Below are positions 53,773 to 62,629 of a stretch of 64,000 nt of DNA, piece after piece (positions within the stretch are counted from its first letter, which is position 1; every line of letters starts with the position of its first letter). A program made the position numbers and the translations under genes. The DNA is taken from the NCBI RefSeq assembly GCF_031085175.1, contig NZ_JAVHUY010000028.1:62001-126000 (forward strand), written 5' to 3'. The notes beneath the pieces were generated by a model. It did no database searches. It worked only from the letters and a program-made list of their open reading frames with translations, and was not told where the DNA came from. The DNA is from Phytohabitans maris (lineage in GTDB: Bacteria > Actinomycetota > Actinomycetes > Mycobacteriales > Micromonosporaceae).

Positions 53773-54593
53773 TCGCCTCGGCAGGGCACCGGCGGCCCGG
53801 CGTGGCTCCGCTCGGCCACCAGGTCGGCGAGGTCCGCGAGGGTCGGCGGGAACGGCGCGGCCGTCACCCGCGCGCGCACGCAGCCGCCCAGCGCCGCGTC
53901 GACCCGCGCGGCCAGCCGGTCCAGCCGATCCCGGGGCGGGGCCGACGGGCACAGCGCCACGATCGCGTACCCGCCCACCCGGGCGGCGGTCTCGCCGGCG
54001 TCGAAGAACGTGGACGCCGCCTCGGCGACCGCCAGCCGGGCCGCCAGATGGTTGGGCGTGCAGGCGGCCCGCGGCCAGTCCAGGACGACCAGCGCCTCGT
54101 GCGGCCGGACGCCGGACGCGGCCGACCAGCGGTAGATCTCGTCGGCGCGGCGGACGAGGTGGGCGTCCGTGGCGAGGCCGGTCAACGGGTCCTGGCACGG
54201 CTGGCCGGGGCGGTGCACGGCGGCCCGCTGCCAGCCGAGCGCGGCCAGCCGGGCGATGGTGAACGGGTCCTCGACCGGCCGCCCGCGCGACCTGAGCACC
54301 GACAGGAACGCCTCCACGTCGCGCAGCGTCTCGTCCAGCCCGCACCCGAGCTCGGCCCGCTGCTCGGCCAGCGCGAGGACGTCGTGGGCGCTCGGGTCGC
54401 CCGCGCCGGTGGCACGGATGATCGTGTCAACGGCCGGGAGATGCCACGCGGCGATGTCCGTCCACCCGGTCCGGATCGTGGCTGACAGCCAGTCGGAACG
54501 CCATTGGAGCTGTGCCATCCGGTCCGGCGGTCCGTGCCGGCCGGCCTCGTCCGGGCCCGACCGGCTTGGTTCCTTCGGCGTGGGAAGCCGCAT
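53736..54593 (-). CDS. Degenerate GGDEF-domain protein
   Basis: About 285 residues. The N-terminal half is helical with no clear family. The second half starts with DPLTGLATDAHLVRRADEIY, the usual opening of a diguanylate cyclase domain, but the signature RxGGDEF reads RVGGYAIVAL, so the metal-binding and catalytic Asp/Glu are gone and cyclase activity is not expected. Such domains may bind GTP or act by protein contact. The start is uncertain: ATG 54593 has AAGG upstream, and GTG 54647 would add 18 residues. The 3' end overlaps the convergent sigma factor gene by 37 bp. Confidence 0.65.
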   Translation of the reverse strand: MRLPTPKEPSRSGPDEAGRHGPPDRMAQLQWRSDWLSATIRTGWTDIAAWHLPAVDTIIRATGAGDPSAHDVLALAEQRAELGCGLDETLRDVEAFLSVLRSRGRPVEDPFTIARLAALGWQRAAVHRPGQPCQDPLTGLATDAHLVRRADEIYRWSAASGVRPHEALVVLDWPRAACTPNHLAARLAVAEAASTFFDAGETAARVGGYAIVALCPSAPPRDRLDRLAARVDAALGGCVRARVTAAPFPPTLADLADLVAERSHAGPPVPCRGDHVTGSGGTPPG

Positions 54594-54714
54594 CTCTGGC
54601 CTTAGTAGATGGTGTCGGTAATGGATGAGTTCACGTATTGCATGCACAAATTAGCAGAGGTCACGCAAAGCTCGTCCCCTGGACGCGCGACGTCGGAGCG
54701 ATCGTCGGGCAATC

Positions 54715-55434
54715 GTGTCCGACCGTATGGGTGTTGATTTCGTGCGGCCTCGGATCTCGTCTGGTATAAGCGTTCGCGGGTTCCTCAGGGTGCTCGGCGA
54801 GATCCTGATCACGCTGAGCGTGGTGCTGCTGCTCTTCGTCGCGTACGAGTTCTGGGGCACCGCCGCCGTCACCAACGGTGAGCAGCACGACCTCGACCGC
54901 CAGCTCAGCCAGGAGTGGAGCCACCCGCCCGCCCCGGACGGCTCGCCGCCCCCCGCCCCGACGAAGGCTCCCCGGCCGCCCGCGCCGGGCGCGGCGATAG
55001 CGCGCCTCTACATCCCGGCCCTGGACCGGCGGTGGGTCGTCGTCGAAGGGATCGGCCAGCGCCAGCTGCGGCACGCACCGGGCCACTACCCGGGCACCGC
55101 GATGCCGGGCGGGATCGGCAACTTCGCCGTCGCCGGCCACCGTACGACGGCCCTCTTCTGGAGCCTGGACGACGTGCGCCCGGGGGACGCGGTCGTGGTC
55201 GAGACCCAGGGCGCCTGGTACGTCTACCGGGTCGTGCGCAGCCGGGTGGTCAAGCCGAACGACGTCTGGGTGGTCGCGCCGGTGCCCGAGCGGACCCGCG
55301 CCCAGCCCACGACCGCGATGCTCACGCTCACCACCTGCAACCCCCGGTTCGACAACTACGAACGCCTCGTCGTGCATGCCGAACTGGTACGCGAGCAGCC
55401 CAGCTCGGCCGGAAAGCCGTCTGAGCTGCGGTAG
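54715..55434 (+). CDS. Class E-like sortase
   Basis: A 239-residue transpeptidase held by an N-terminal helix (about 24-46) with a Pro-rich linker (about 70-92). The catalytic set is complete: His142 in VAGHRTT, Cys208 in TLTTC, Arg217 in NYERL. It would cleave a surface-protein sorting signal and attach the protein to peptidoglycan or to another protein. In the same locus the LPVTS-tailed protein is the obvious candidate substrate. GTG 54715 is used; ATG 54727 is possible. A GH16 gene follows 67 bp later. Confidence 0.9.
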   Translation: MSDRMGVDFVRPRISSGISVRGFLRVLGEILITLSVVLLLFVAYEFWGTAAVTNGEQHDLDRQLSQEWSHPPAPDGSPPPAPTKAPRPPAPGAAIARLYIPALDRRWVVVEGIGQRQLRHAPGHYPGTAMPGGIGNFAVAGHRTTALFWSLDDVRPGDAVVVETQGAWYVYRVVRSRVVKPNDVWVVAPVPERTRAQPTTAMLTLTTCNPRFDNYERLVVHAELVREQPSSAGKPSELR

Positions 55435-55458
55435 CGGTGGGGCGCCAGCCGGACGACG

Positions 55459-55464
55459 TAGACT
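55459..55464 (+). promoter_or_regulatory. Leaderless -10 box before a short leader frame
   Basis: TAGACT, identical to the box at 1211, ends 8 nt before an ATG at 55473 that opens a 13-codon frame. Transcription would start close to that ATG. Confidence 0.4.
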
Positions 55465-55472
55465 GGTTAGCC

Positions 55473-55514
55473 ATGTTTGCTCAGCATATGTACCAGTTGA
55501 TGTGGTGTCGGTAG
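55473..55514 (+). CDS. Possible 13-codon leader peptide before the GH16 gene
   Basis: The frame MFAQHMYQLMWCR and TAG starts near the expected transcription start and ends 10 bp inside the GH16 gene, past its likely GTG (55502 or 55505). The GH16 start has no ribosome site of its own, so it may be translated by termination-reinitiation after this leader. Its bias toward Met, Gln and Trp is unlike the surrounding coding style, so chance remains possible. Confidence 0.3.
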   Translation: MFAQHMYQLMWCR

Positions 55515-56401
55515 GCGCGCGGGCGGTGCTGGCCTTCGCCTGCGTCGTCTCCGTCGGCGCGGTGGCCTATCTGACCTTCGTCGCGCCGTTCGCGCCGGCC
55601 GGCACCGGGCCGGGTGGCGGGAAGGCGTCGCCACGCTGGGTGACCGGCACAGCCGCGACGCCCGGGGCGTCGCCGAGCGGGGGGAGGAACCCGATCGTGG
55701 TCGATCCGGGAGGGGTGGCGATGCCGCGCGGCGATCTGCCCGGCTGGCGGCTCAGCTTCGCCGACGACTTCAGCGGGGTGGCGCTGGACGAGCGCTGGTT
55801 CGCCTACGACGGGCAGCCGGACAACGACCCGGGCGGGTGGTTCGACCCCAGCCACGTGTCGGTCGGCGGTGGCCTGCTGACCATCGGCGGGTGGCGCGAG
55901 CCGGCGCGGCGCGACCTGTACGTCACCGGCGGCGTCTCCAACCGCAACGCCGTCACCCAGACGTACGGCCGCTTCGACGTGCGGTTCCGGATGGACCAGG
56001 GCACGGGGATCGCGTACGCGCTGCTGCTCTGGCCGGCCGACAACAAGTACCCGCCGGAGATCGACTTCGCCGAGGACAACGGGCGGGACCGGCGCACCAT
56101 GTACGCCTCGGTGCACGCCGCCGACGGCAGCGAGCCGGAGGGGAGCAGCGTGCGCGGCGACTTCACGCAGTGGCACACGGCGAGTCTGGAGTGGACGCCC
56201 GGCCGGCTGGTGTTCGGCCTCGACGGGCGGGTCTGGCACACGATCACCGGGGCGCAGGTGCCGTCCGAGCCGATGGCGCTGGCCCTGCAGAGCCAGGCAT
56301 GGTACTGCGGCCACGGCTGGGAGGCCTGCCCGGACGCCACCACGCCGGAGCGGGTGAACCTGCAGGTCGACTGGGTGGTGTCGTATGCCTACGACCGGTG
56401 A
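55502..56401 (+). CDS. Secreted GH16 glycoside hydrolase
   Basis: A 299-residue exported enzyme. A signal or anchor helix (about 5-30, RAVLAFACVVSVGAVAYLTFVAP) and a Gly/Ser/Thr linker precede a GH16 jelly-roll (about 85-299). The catalytic motif is EIDFAE (Glu186, Asp188, Glu191); GRFDVRFRMDQGTG and WHTASLEWTPGRL are typical strands. GH16 enzymes cut beta-1,3 or beta-1,4 glucans and galactans, and in polysaccharide loci they shorten or release polymer. The stop overlaps the deacetylase gene by 17 bp. The GTG start is inferred from the leader arrangement. Confidence 0.85.
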   Translation: MVSVGARAVLAFACVVSVGAVAYLTFVAPFAPAGTGPGGGKASPRWVTGTAATPGASPSGGRNPIVVDPGGVAMPRGDLPGWRLSFADDFSGVALDERWFAYDGQPDNDPGGWFDPSHVSVGGGLLTIGGWREPARRDLYVTGGVSNRNAVTQTYGRFDVRFRMDQGTGIAYALLLWPADNKYPPEIDFAEDNGRDRRTMYASVHAADGSEPEGSSVRGDFTQWHTASLEWTPGRLVFGLDGRVWHTITGAQVPSEPMALALQSQAWYCGHGWEACPDATTPERVNLQVDWVVSYAYDR

Positions 56402-57191
56402 CGGCGGGTTGCCGGTGCTGATGTACCACTCGGTCTCCGCCGCGCAGGACGGGCCGCTGCGCTCCCTCGCCGTCCCGCCGGAGCGGCTGCGCGAGCAGCT
56501 GGCCGCGCTCGGCGACGCCGGGTACGCCCTGCTCGGCCTCACCGACGCGCTCGCCCGCGTCGGCACCGACCCGGCCACGCCGGTGGTGGCGGTGACCTTC
56601 GACGACGGGTACCGCAACCTGCTCACCCACGGCGTCGACGTGCTGCGCGACCTCGGCGCCGGCGCGACCCTCTACATGTCGGCCGGGCACGCGGGAAAGC
56701 CGGCCGGCTGGATGGCCGGCGGTGACCGCTTCGGGCCGCTGCTGACCTGGTCCGAGCTGCGCGACGTGGCGGCGGCCGGCGTCGAGATCGGCAACCACTC
56801 GCTGGTGCACCACCCGCTGGACGTGCTCCCCGCGCCCGTGCTGGAGCGCGAGGTGCGGGACAGCGCCGACCTGCTGCGCCAGCGCACGCAGCTGCCGGTG
56901 CGCTCGTTCGCCTACCCGCACGGCTACAACGACGCGCGGGTGCGGGCGGCGGTCGCCCGCCACGGGCACGTCACCGCCTGCGAGGTGGGGCGCCGGATCT
57001 GCCGGCCGGGTCGCGACCGGGCGCTGAGCATGCCCCGGCTGCAACCGACCCCGGACCACAGCGGCGCCGACCTGCTGCGCCTGGTCCGCACCGGTGGCGG
57101 CCGGCTGGAACCGGCGCTCAAGCGCGCCGCCCAGCCCGGCTGGCGCGTGGTCCGGCGGGTGGGTCGCCGGCTCGGTCGAAACCTCACCTGA
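56385..57191 (+). CDS. CE4 polysaccharide deacetylase
   Basis: A 268-residue NodB-type deacetylase. Motif 1 is VTFDDGY (about 68-74) with the base Asp and metal Asp, motif 2 is HSLVHHP with the two metal His, motif 3 is AYPHGYND. No signal peptide is visible, so it may act in the cytosol on a lipid-linked sugar, or be exported by another route. It would remove N-acetyl groups from GlcNAc-type residues. Translation is coupled to the GH16 gene through a 17-bp overlap, suggesting both act on the same polymer. Confidence 0.87.
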   Translation: MPTTGDGGLPVLMYHSVSAAQDGPLRSLAVPPERLREQLAALGDAGYALLGLTDALARVGTDPATPVVAVTFDDGYRNLLTHGVDVLRDLGAGATLYMSAGHAGKPAGWMAGGDRFGPLLTWSELRDVAAAGVEIGNHSLVHHPLDVLPAPVLEREVRDSADLLRQRTQLPVRSFAYPHGYNDARVRAAVARHGHVTACEVGRRICRPGRDRALSMPRLQPTPDHSGADLLRLVRTGGGRLEPALKRAAQPGWRVVRRVGRRLGRNLT

Positions 57192-57224
57192 CCGGGTCCG
57201 ACGACCGCACCCGCGGGTGTCCAC

Positions 57225-58304
57225 TCAGGACAGGAACGCGCCGTACGGGCCGCTCAGGATCCGGTCCTTCTGCGCCTGGCTGAAGTGCGTGTTCGGGTAG
57301 TCGTAGAACGACGCCGACATCGGCGTGCCGTCGGTCGAGGTGGAGTCGGGCAGGCCGAACGCGTGGCCGAGCTCGTGCACCATGCCGCCGTACCAGCGGT
57401 TCATCGGGCCGTTGATCCCCGCGCCGCCGTCGGCGTCGTGACCGCTGAGGATCACCCAGCCGCCGCCACCGCCGCCACCGGAGCAGGACGCCTCGGCGCT
57501 GATCTCACCCACGTTGATCCAGCGCGGGTCCGGGGCGCGCAGCGACAGCTTGCGCATCAGCTCCTGCTGCATGTTGAAGACCACCCACCAGTAGCACTCG
57601 TTGCCGTTCGGGGTGTTCTCGTACCAGGAGCGCGGGTGGTCGCCGTTGACCACCTCGACGACCGGGTTGTTGAGCGTGAACGTCCGGCCCAGCTCCTGCC
57701 GGTAGTAGCGCTGCGCCTCGCGCATCACGTTCGCGATGCCGTCCGGGTACCGCTGGTCGTACGCGACGTCGGTTGGCTTGAGCCAGTACACCCGCACGGT
57801 CCGCTCCGGCGGCACGCCGGGCGGCGCGGTGGTGGGTGGCGTGGTGGTCGGCGCGACGGTCGGGGAGCCGGTGGGGCCGACCGCCCCGGTGCACGTCACA
57901 CCGTTGAGCGTGAAGCTCGCCGGCACCGGGTTGGCGGAGTTGTTCCAGCCGCCGTTGAAGCCGAACGTGGCGCTGCCGTTCGTGGCCAGGCTCCCGTTCC
58001 AGCCGGCGTTGACCGCGGTGACCGCGCTTCCGCTCTGCGTCACGGCGGCGTTCCAGGCCTGGCTCACGCTCTGCCCGGCCGTGAAGGACCACCGCAGCGT
58101 CCAGCCGGAGATCGGGTCGCCGAGGTTGGTGACCGCGACGTTCGCGGTGAAACCCCCAGACCATTGAGAGCTGACCGTGTACGCGACGCGGCAGCCCGCC
58201 GCGGCGGCGTACCCGGTGGTGGCGGTGGCGGCGGCCGCGGTGACCGCGAGCGCGGCGGTCAGGGCGGCGGCGAAGAGCCGGGGGCGGAATGGTCGGCGGT
58301 GCAT
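57225..58304 (-). CDS. Secreted CBM2 metallopeptidase
   Basis: A 359-residue exoprotein. A signal peptide (about 1-35) is followed by a CBM2 cellulose-binding module (about 36-138; CRVAYTVSSQWSGGFTANVAVTN, with a Cys at each end), a Thr/Pro linker (about 145-166) and a zinc peptidase domain with HELGHAFGLPDS at about 309-320. NECYWWVVFNMQQEL and the GGGGGGGWVILSGHD segment are distinctive, but I cannot assign a MEROPS family. It would bring proteolysis to plant cell-wall or other glucan surfaces. Confidence 0.82.
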   Translation of the reverse strand: MHRRPFRPRLFAAALTAALAVTAAAATATTGYAAAAGCRVAYTVSSQWSGGFTANVAVTNLGDPISGWTLRWSFTAGQSVSQAWNAAVTQSGSAVTAVNAGWNGSLATNGSATFGFNGGWNNSANPVPASFTLNGVTCTGAVGPTGSPTVAPTTTPPTTAPPGVPPERTVRVYWLKPTDVAYDQRYPDGIANVMREAQRYYRQELGRTFTLNNPVVEVVNGDHPRSWYENTPNGNECYWWVVFNMQQELMRKLSLRAPDPRWINVGEISAEASCSGGGGGGGWVILSGHDADGGAGINGPMNRWYGGMVHELGHAFGLPDSTSTDGTPMSASFYDYPNTHFSQAQKDRILSGPYGAFLS

Positions 58305-58487
58305 GCTCGTCTCCTCCGGGGGGAATGGCCGGCGGATGCCCGCCGGCGCGGCAGGATGCCGTCACGTCCCGCCCGGTGACGCGAAGCGACCAGGGCAGAT
58401 GATTCCGCTTCGTTCGACGCATGTCAATACGTTGGACTGAGTACGGGAACTCTGTGCCGGCTGGAGGCGCGTTGGCACGATGCGCCT

Positions 58488-61400
58488 ATGACCACGTACC
58501 CGTGCCCCGTGTGCGGAGCGCCCGCGGACCTGGCCGCCGGGTGCGGCGGCTGCGGGCGCGCGCCCGACCCGCGGGCGGCCGAGGTGGTGCGCCTCAACGC
58601 CGACCTCGCGGCGCTGGCACCGCGGCTGCGGGCCGCGCTGGACGCGTACCACGCCGTGGCGGCCGAGTTCGAGACCACGCGGCGGCGCCGGGACGAGCTG
58701 GCGGGCCGGGTACGGCAGGCGGCGCTCCAGGCGCGCGGTCCCGGGGTGCCGCCGGTGGTCCCGCCGCCCGCGGCCCCGCCGGCCGCTCCGCCGGCGACAC
58801 TCCGGCCCGAGGCGCGGCCGGTCGCGGTGCAAAACCTCCTCTTCGTACTCGGCGGCCTGCTCGTCGGGGCGGCGGCGGTCGTGTTCACCGGGGTGGCCTG
58901 GGCGACGTACGGGGCGGTCGGCCGCTCGGTCGCGCTCGGCGTGGTCACGCTCCTCGCGCTCGCCGTGCCGCCGCTGGCCGCGCGGCGGGGGCTGCGGGCC
59001 ACGGCGGAGACGTTCGCCGCGATCGCGATGCTGCTGGTGGTCCTCGACGGGTACGGCGCCTGGTACGTCGACCTCTTCGGCCTCGGCGCGGTACCCGGCG
59101 CCGGCTACGCGGCCGGGGTCTGCGCGGTCACCGCCGCGGCCGGCCTCGGGTACGGCCTGGCGACCGGCCTGACCGCGCCCCGGCTGGCCGCGCTCGTAGC
59201 CATCCAGCCGGTGCCACCTCTGCTCGCCGCCGAGTGGCACGCCGGCGTACCCGGCTGGTCCCTCGCCTTCACCGCGGTCGCCGTCGCGAACCTCGCGGTC
59301 GCCCGCGCCGCCCACCGGGAGGCCCGGCTCGCGGCGTGGACGCTGTACGGGTGCGCACAGGTGCTCTCGGGGGTGTGCGCCCTCGCCGCCCTCCTGCAGC
59401 CGGGCCCGCTCGACTGGCCGGCCCTGGCCGGCGTGCCCGCGCTGCTCTCCGCGGCCACCCTGCTCGCGGCGGCCCGCCTCGCCGGCCCGGCACCGCTGCG
59501 CGGACCCGCGGCCGCGGTCGCCACCCTGGCCGCCGGGGGTGCGATAGTCCGCCCACTCGCGGAGCTCACCCCGTCGCTCCTGCTCGTGACCGCCGCCGCG
59601 ACGGTGCTGTCGCTCGGGATCGCCGCCCACCTCGCCCGCCCGGCGCTCGCGCGCGAACCGTCACCGTCCGCCCCACCGCCCACCCAGCCCGCCTCGCCGT
59701 CCGCGCCCCCTGGCCCGGCGGCGGCGCGGCCTGATCAAGCGGCGGCGCGGTCCGAGGGGGAGGCGCGGCCTGAGCCTGCGGTGGCGCGGCTTGAAGGTGA
59801 TGCGCGGCCTGAGCCGGCGGTGGCGCGGTCCGAGGGGGAGGCGCGGCCCGAGTCGTCGGTGGCGTGGCCTGGCGGAGAGGCGGCGCGGCGGGGAGCGCGG
59901 AGGCCGGTCGCGCGGGGGGCGGTGGCGCGCGGGCCGGAGGCGGTCGGCGTGTGGGTCGGTGCCGTGGTGGCGGTGGCGCTGCTCGCGCCGTTCGCGGTGG
60001 GGATGGCCGCGGTCGACGCGGTCGCCACCCTGGTGGCGTCGCTGCCGGTGTGGCGGGGCGGGTCGGGTGCGGGGGCGCCGTTCGACTGGCAGGTGCCGGT
60101 GGCGGTGGCGCTCGGCACGGCGGCGCTGGCACTCGCGGTCCGGCCCGCCTGGCGCCGGGGCGTGGCCGTGTGGGGTGGCGCGGTCGCGCTGTTGGGGCTG
60201 CCGGCGCCGTGGTGGGCGCTGCTGCCGCTCGAGCTCGCCGCCGCCGCGGTGCTCGCGCTCGCGCTGTCCCGGCGGATGCCGGCGGTGGCCGGTCCGGTCG
60301 CTGCCGTGCTCGCCGCCCACGGGTTGGCGGTGAGCCTGGTCCGGCCCTGGTCGGCCACCGCGACGCTGGGCGCGCTCGCCGCGATCGGCGCGGCCGCGCT
60401 GGCCACCGGCAGCCGTCCCTCCACGGCACCCGAGACCGCTGCGGGCGTCCGGCGCCCCGCCGGTGGTGGCGCTGCGTCGTGGGAAGGCGCCGGCGGTGCC
60501 GGCCGTGGGACCGCTGGGCATCAGGCCCGTGGCGCGGCCGCGTCGCGGGAAAGGGCGGGTGGCGCCGGAGGCGAGGCCGCGGGTGTCGGGCGCCGCGTCG
60601 GTGGTGAGGCCGCGTCGCGCGAAGGCGCCGGCCGTGGGGGCGCTGGCCGTCAGGCCGGTGGTGATGCCCGGGCGGGGGCCGGCGCCAGCGGGCGCGGGAC
60701 GGTGCGCGTAGGGCGCGATGTCGGGGAGCGGGAAGGGGGCGGCGCCGCCGGACGTGGGGAGGACGCCGGCGGGTGGGGCGGTAGCGTGCGGCCGGGGCGT
60801 GGGGCGGAGGTCGTGCGGTGGGTGGCCTTCGCGGTGGGGCTCGTGGCGTGGCCGGCCGGTGCGGCGTGTGCGGTCTTCGCGGCGGGCGTGGAGCAGCCGT
60901 GGCCGGCCCGCGCGGGGCTTGCCGTCGCCGCGCTGCTCCTGTTGCCGGTCGCGGTGCTGGGCGGCCGTCCGTACACGGTCGCCGCCCTGGCTGTCGCGGT
61001 CACCGGGGCCACGCTCTGGCCGGACCTCGCGGGCGCCGGCGACCCGACCGGTCTCTACCCGGGGCTGGGGCTGCTCGTGCTGGCCGCCGGGTACCGGTCG
61101 GTGCGCCCCGCAGGCCGGGTAACCCTGGCGGTCGCGGCGAGCATGCACACGCTCGTGCTGCTGACCGTCCTCATTCCACTGTCCTATGTGCTCCTGGTCG
61201 AGCCCTATCGGTGGCTGGCTTCGGTCTGGAGCGGAGCGCCCGACCACATCGGACATGATCTGCCGCCGGGTGGGCCGGCCGCCGTGCTGCTCGTGGCGGC
61301 GAGTCTGGCGCTGGTCGGGCGCTACGGCGCGGCCACGCTCACCGGGCTGTTCGGTGCGGTCGCGGTCGCCGCCGCCGCTGGCGTGCCCTGGCCGGTGGTG

Positions 61401-62582
61401 CCCGCCGCTCCGCTCGCGCTGGGCACCGGGGCCGTGCTGGCGGTCACGCTCCGAAGCGGCGGCCGCTGGTACGGCGTACCCGTGGGGTGTCTGATGGCCG
61501 CGCCCGGACTCGCCGGTCTGTTGCCGACGGAGGCCGCCACCCTCGCCGGTCTGGGCTTCGTGGTCGTGGCCGCGGCGGTCGTCGGCGTGGCCGGCGCGAC
61601 GGCGGCCGCGCGGACCGCTGGGTGGCTCGCGGGCGCCGCGGCGGGCGGCGCCTTCGCGATCGCGGCCACGCTCGCGTCCGGGCTGCCGCTGGCGCGGGCC
61701 GCCTACCCGCTGCTCGCGGTGGCCGCGCTGGCCCTCGGGCTCGCCGCCCTGCTCCGCCCGCGAACGGCGTCCGCCGCACGGCCCGCGGAGGGCGACCCGC
61801 CCGCGAGGGAGGCCGCGCCACGGCGCGCGCAGGGCGCCCTGCCCGCGACGGACGCCGCGACACAGCCCGCGAAAGGCGCCGCGCTGGCGGGCATGGGCAC
61901 AGCGGGTGCCGCAGGGGAGCGGAGGAGAGGGGCCGAGCGGGTCGCCCTGGACGCCGCCGCCTATGCCGTCGCCGTCCTCGCGTTGCTGCTCACGGTCGCG
62001 GACGCGCGGCACGCCGCCGCCGTCTGCACGCTCTGGGCGGCCGCCGTCGCCGCGCGGGCGGTGGCGCCGGGGGAGACCGCCCGCCGCCGGCTCGCTCTGG
62101 TCGCCGGCGGGAGCGTACTGCTGGCCTGGTGGCTGCTGCTCACCGCGGAGCGGGTCGCGGTGACCGAGGCGTACACGGTGCCGGCCGCCCTCCTTGCGCT
62201 CGCCGCCGGCTGTCTCGCCCTGCGCGCGCGGCCGGGGATCGGCAGCTGGGTCGGGTACGGGCCGGGGCTGGCCGTCGCGCTCCTGCCCAGCCTCGCCTCG
62301 GTCCTGGTCGCCGACGGGCAGGGGGTACGCCGCCTGCTGCTCGGCCTCGGCGCGCTGCTCGCCGTGCTGGCCGGCGCCCACGAGAAGCGGCAGGCGCCGC
62401 TCGTGGTGGGTGGCGTGGTGCTGGTCGTGGTGGCGGTGCACGAGGTCCTGGTCTGGGACCTGCTGCCCCGCTGGGCGTACCTGGCGATCGGCGGCCTGGT
62501 GCTGATCGCGGTCGCGATGACGTACGAGCGCCGCCTGCGAGACCTCCGCCGGCTGCGCGGCGCCATCGCCCGCATGACCTGA
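58488..62582 (+). CDS. Giant SCO7613-family polytopic membrane protein
   Basis: A 1364-residue protein. An N-terminal zinc ribbon (Cys6, Cys9, Cys19, Cys22) and a short coiled segment (about 28-75) are followed by some 30 or more hydrophobic helices, as in the actinobacterial SCO7613 C-terminal-domain family, function unknown. Three hydrophilic inserts break the membrane part: about 385-480 (13-residue repeats such as EARPEPAVARSEG), about 645-775 (Gly/Ala/Arg-rich) and about 1090-1150. They would face the cytosol and look like expanded repeats. It is monocistronic and ends at a strong hairpin. Confidence 0.75.
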   Translation: MTTYPCPVCGAPADLAAGCGGCGRAPDPRAAEVVRLNADLAALAPRLRAALDAYHAVAAEFETTRRRRDELAGRVRQAALQARGPGVPPVVPPPAAPPAAPPATLRPEARPVAVQNLLFVLGGLLVGAAAVVFTGVAWATYGAVGRSVALGVVTLLALAVPPLAARRGLRATAETFAAIAMLLVVLDGYGAWYVDLFGLGAVPGAGYAAGVCAVTAAAGLGYGLATGLTAPRLAALVAIQPVPPLLAAEWHAGVPGWSLAFTAVAVANLAVARAAHREARLAAWTLYGCAQVLSGVCALAALLQPGPLDWPALAGVPALLSAATLLAAARLAGPAPLRGPAAAVATLAAGGAIVRPLAELTPSLLLVTAAATVLSLGIAAHLARPALAREPSPSAPPPTQPASPSAPPGPAAARPDQAAARSEGEARPEPAVARLEGDARPEPAVARSEGEARPESSVAWPGGEAARRGARRPVARGAVARGPEAVGVWVGAVVAVALLAPFAVGMAAVDAVATLVASLPVWRGGSGAGAPFDWQVPVAVALGTAALALAVRPAWRRGVAVWGGAVALLGLPAPWWALLPLELAAAAVLALALSRRMPAVAGPVAAVLAAHGLAVSLVRPWSATATLGALAAIGAAALATGSRPSTAPETAAGVRRPAGGGAASWEGAGGAGRGTAGHQARGAAASRERAGGAGGEAAGVGRRVGGEAASREGAGRGGAGRQAGGDARAGAGASGRGTVRVGRDVGEREGGGAAGRGEDAGGWGGSVRPGRGAEVVRWVAFAVGLVAWPAGAACAVFAAGVEQPWPARAGLAVAALLLLPVAVLGGRPYTVAALAVAVTGATLWPDLAGAGDPTGLYPGLGLLVLAAGYRSVRPAGRVTLAVAASMHTLVLLTVLIPLSYVLLVEPYRWLASVWSGAPDHIGHDLPPGGPAAVLLVAASLALVGRYGAATLTGLFGAVAVAAAAGVPWPVVPAAPLALGTGAVLAVTLRSGGRWYGVPVGCLMAAPGLAGLLPTEAATLAGLGFVVVAAAVVGVAGATAAARTAGWLAGAAAGGAFAIAATLASGLPLARAAYPLLAVAALALGLAALLRPRTASAARPAEGDPPAREAAPRRAQGALPATDAATQPAKGAALAGMGTAGAAGERRRGAERVALDAAAYAVAVLALLLTVADARHAAAVCTLWAAAVAARAVAPGETARRRLALVAGGSVLLAWWLLLTAERVAVTEAYTVPAALLALAAGCLALRARPGIGSWVGYGPGLAVALLPSLASVLVADGQGVRRLLLGLGALLAVLAGAHEKRQAPLVVGGVVLVVVAVHEVLVWDLLPRWAYLAIGGLVLIAVAMTYERRLRDLRRLRGAIARMT

Positions 62583-62629
62583 GCCGCCGGACCCCCGGCT
62601 AGGAGAGCTTCGGAGTCGGGGTGATGGCC

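Noticed and set aside
59661-62441. A long minus-strand frame opposite the SCO7613-family gene
   Set aside because: Same type of shadow; the plus-strand frame has hydrophobic helices and a zinc ribbon.
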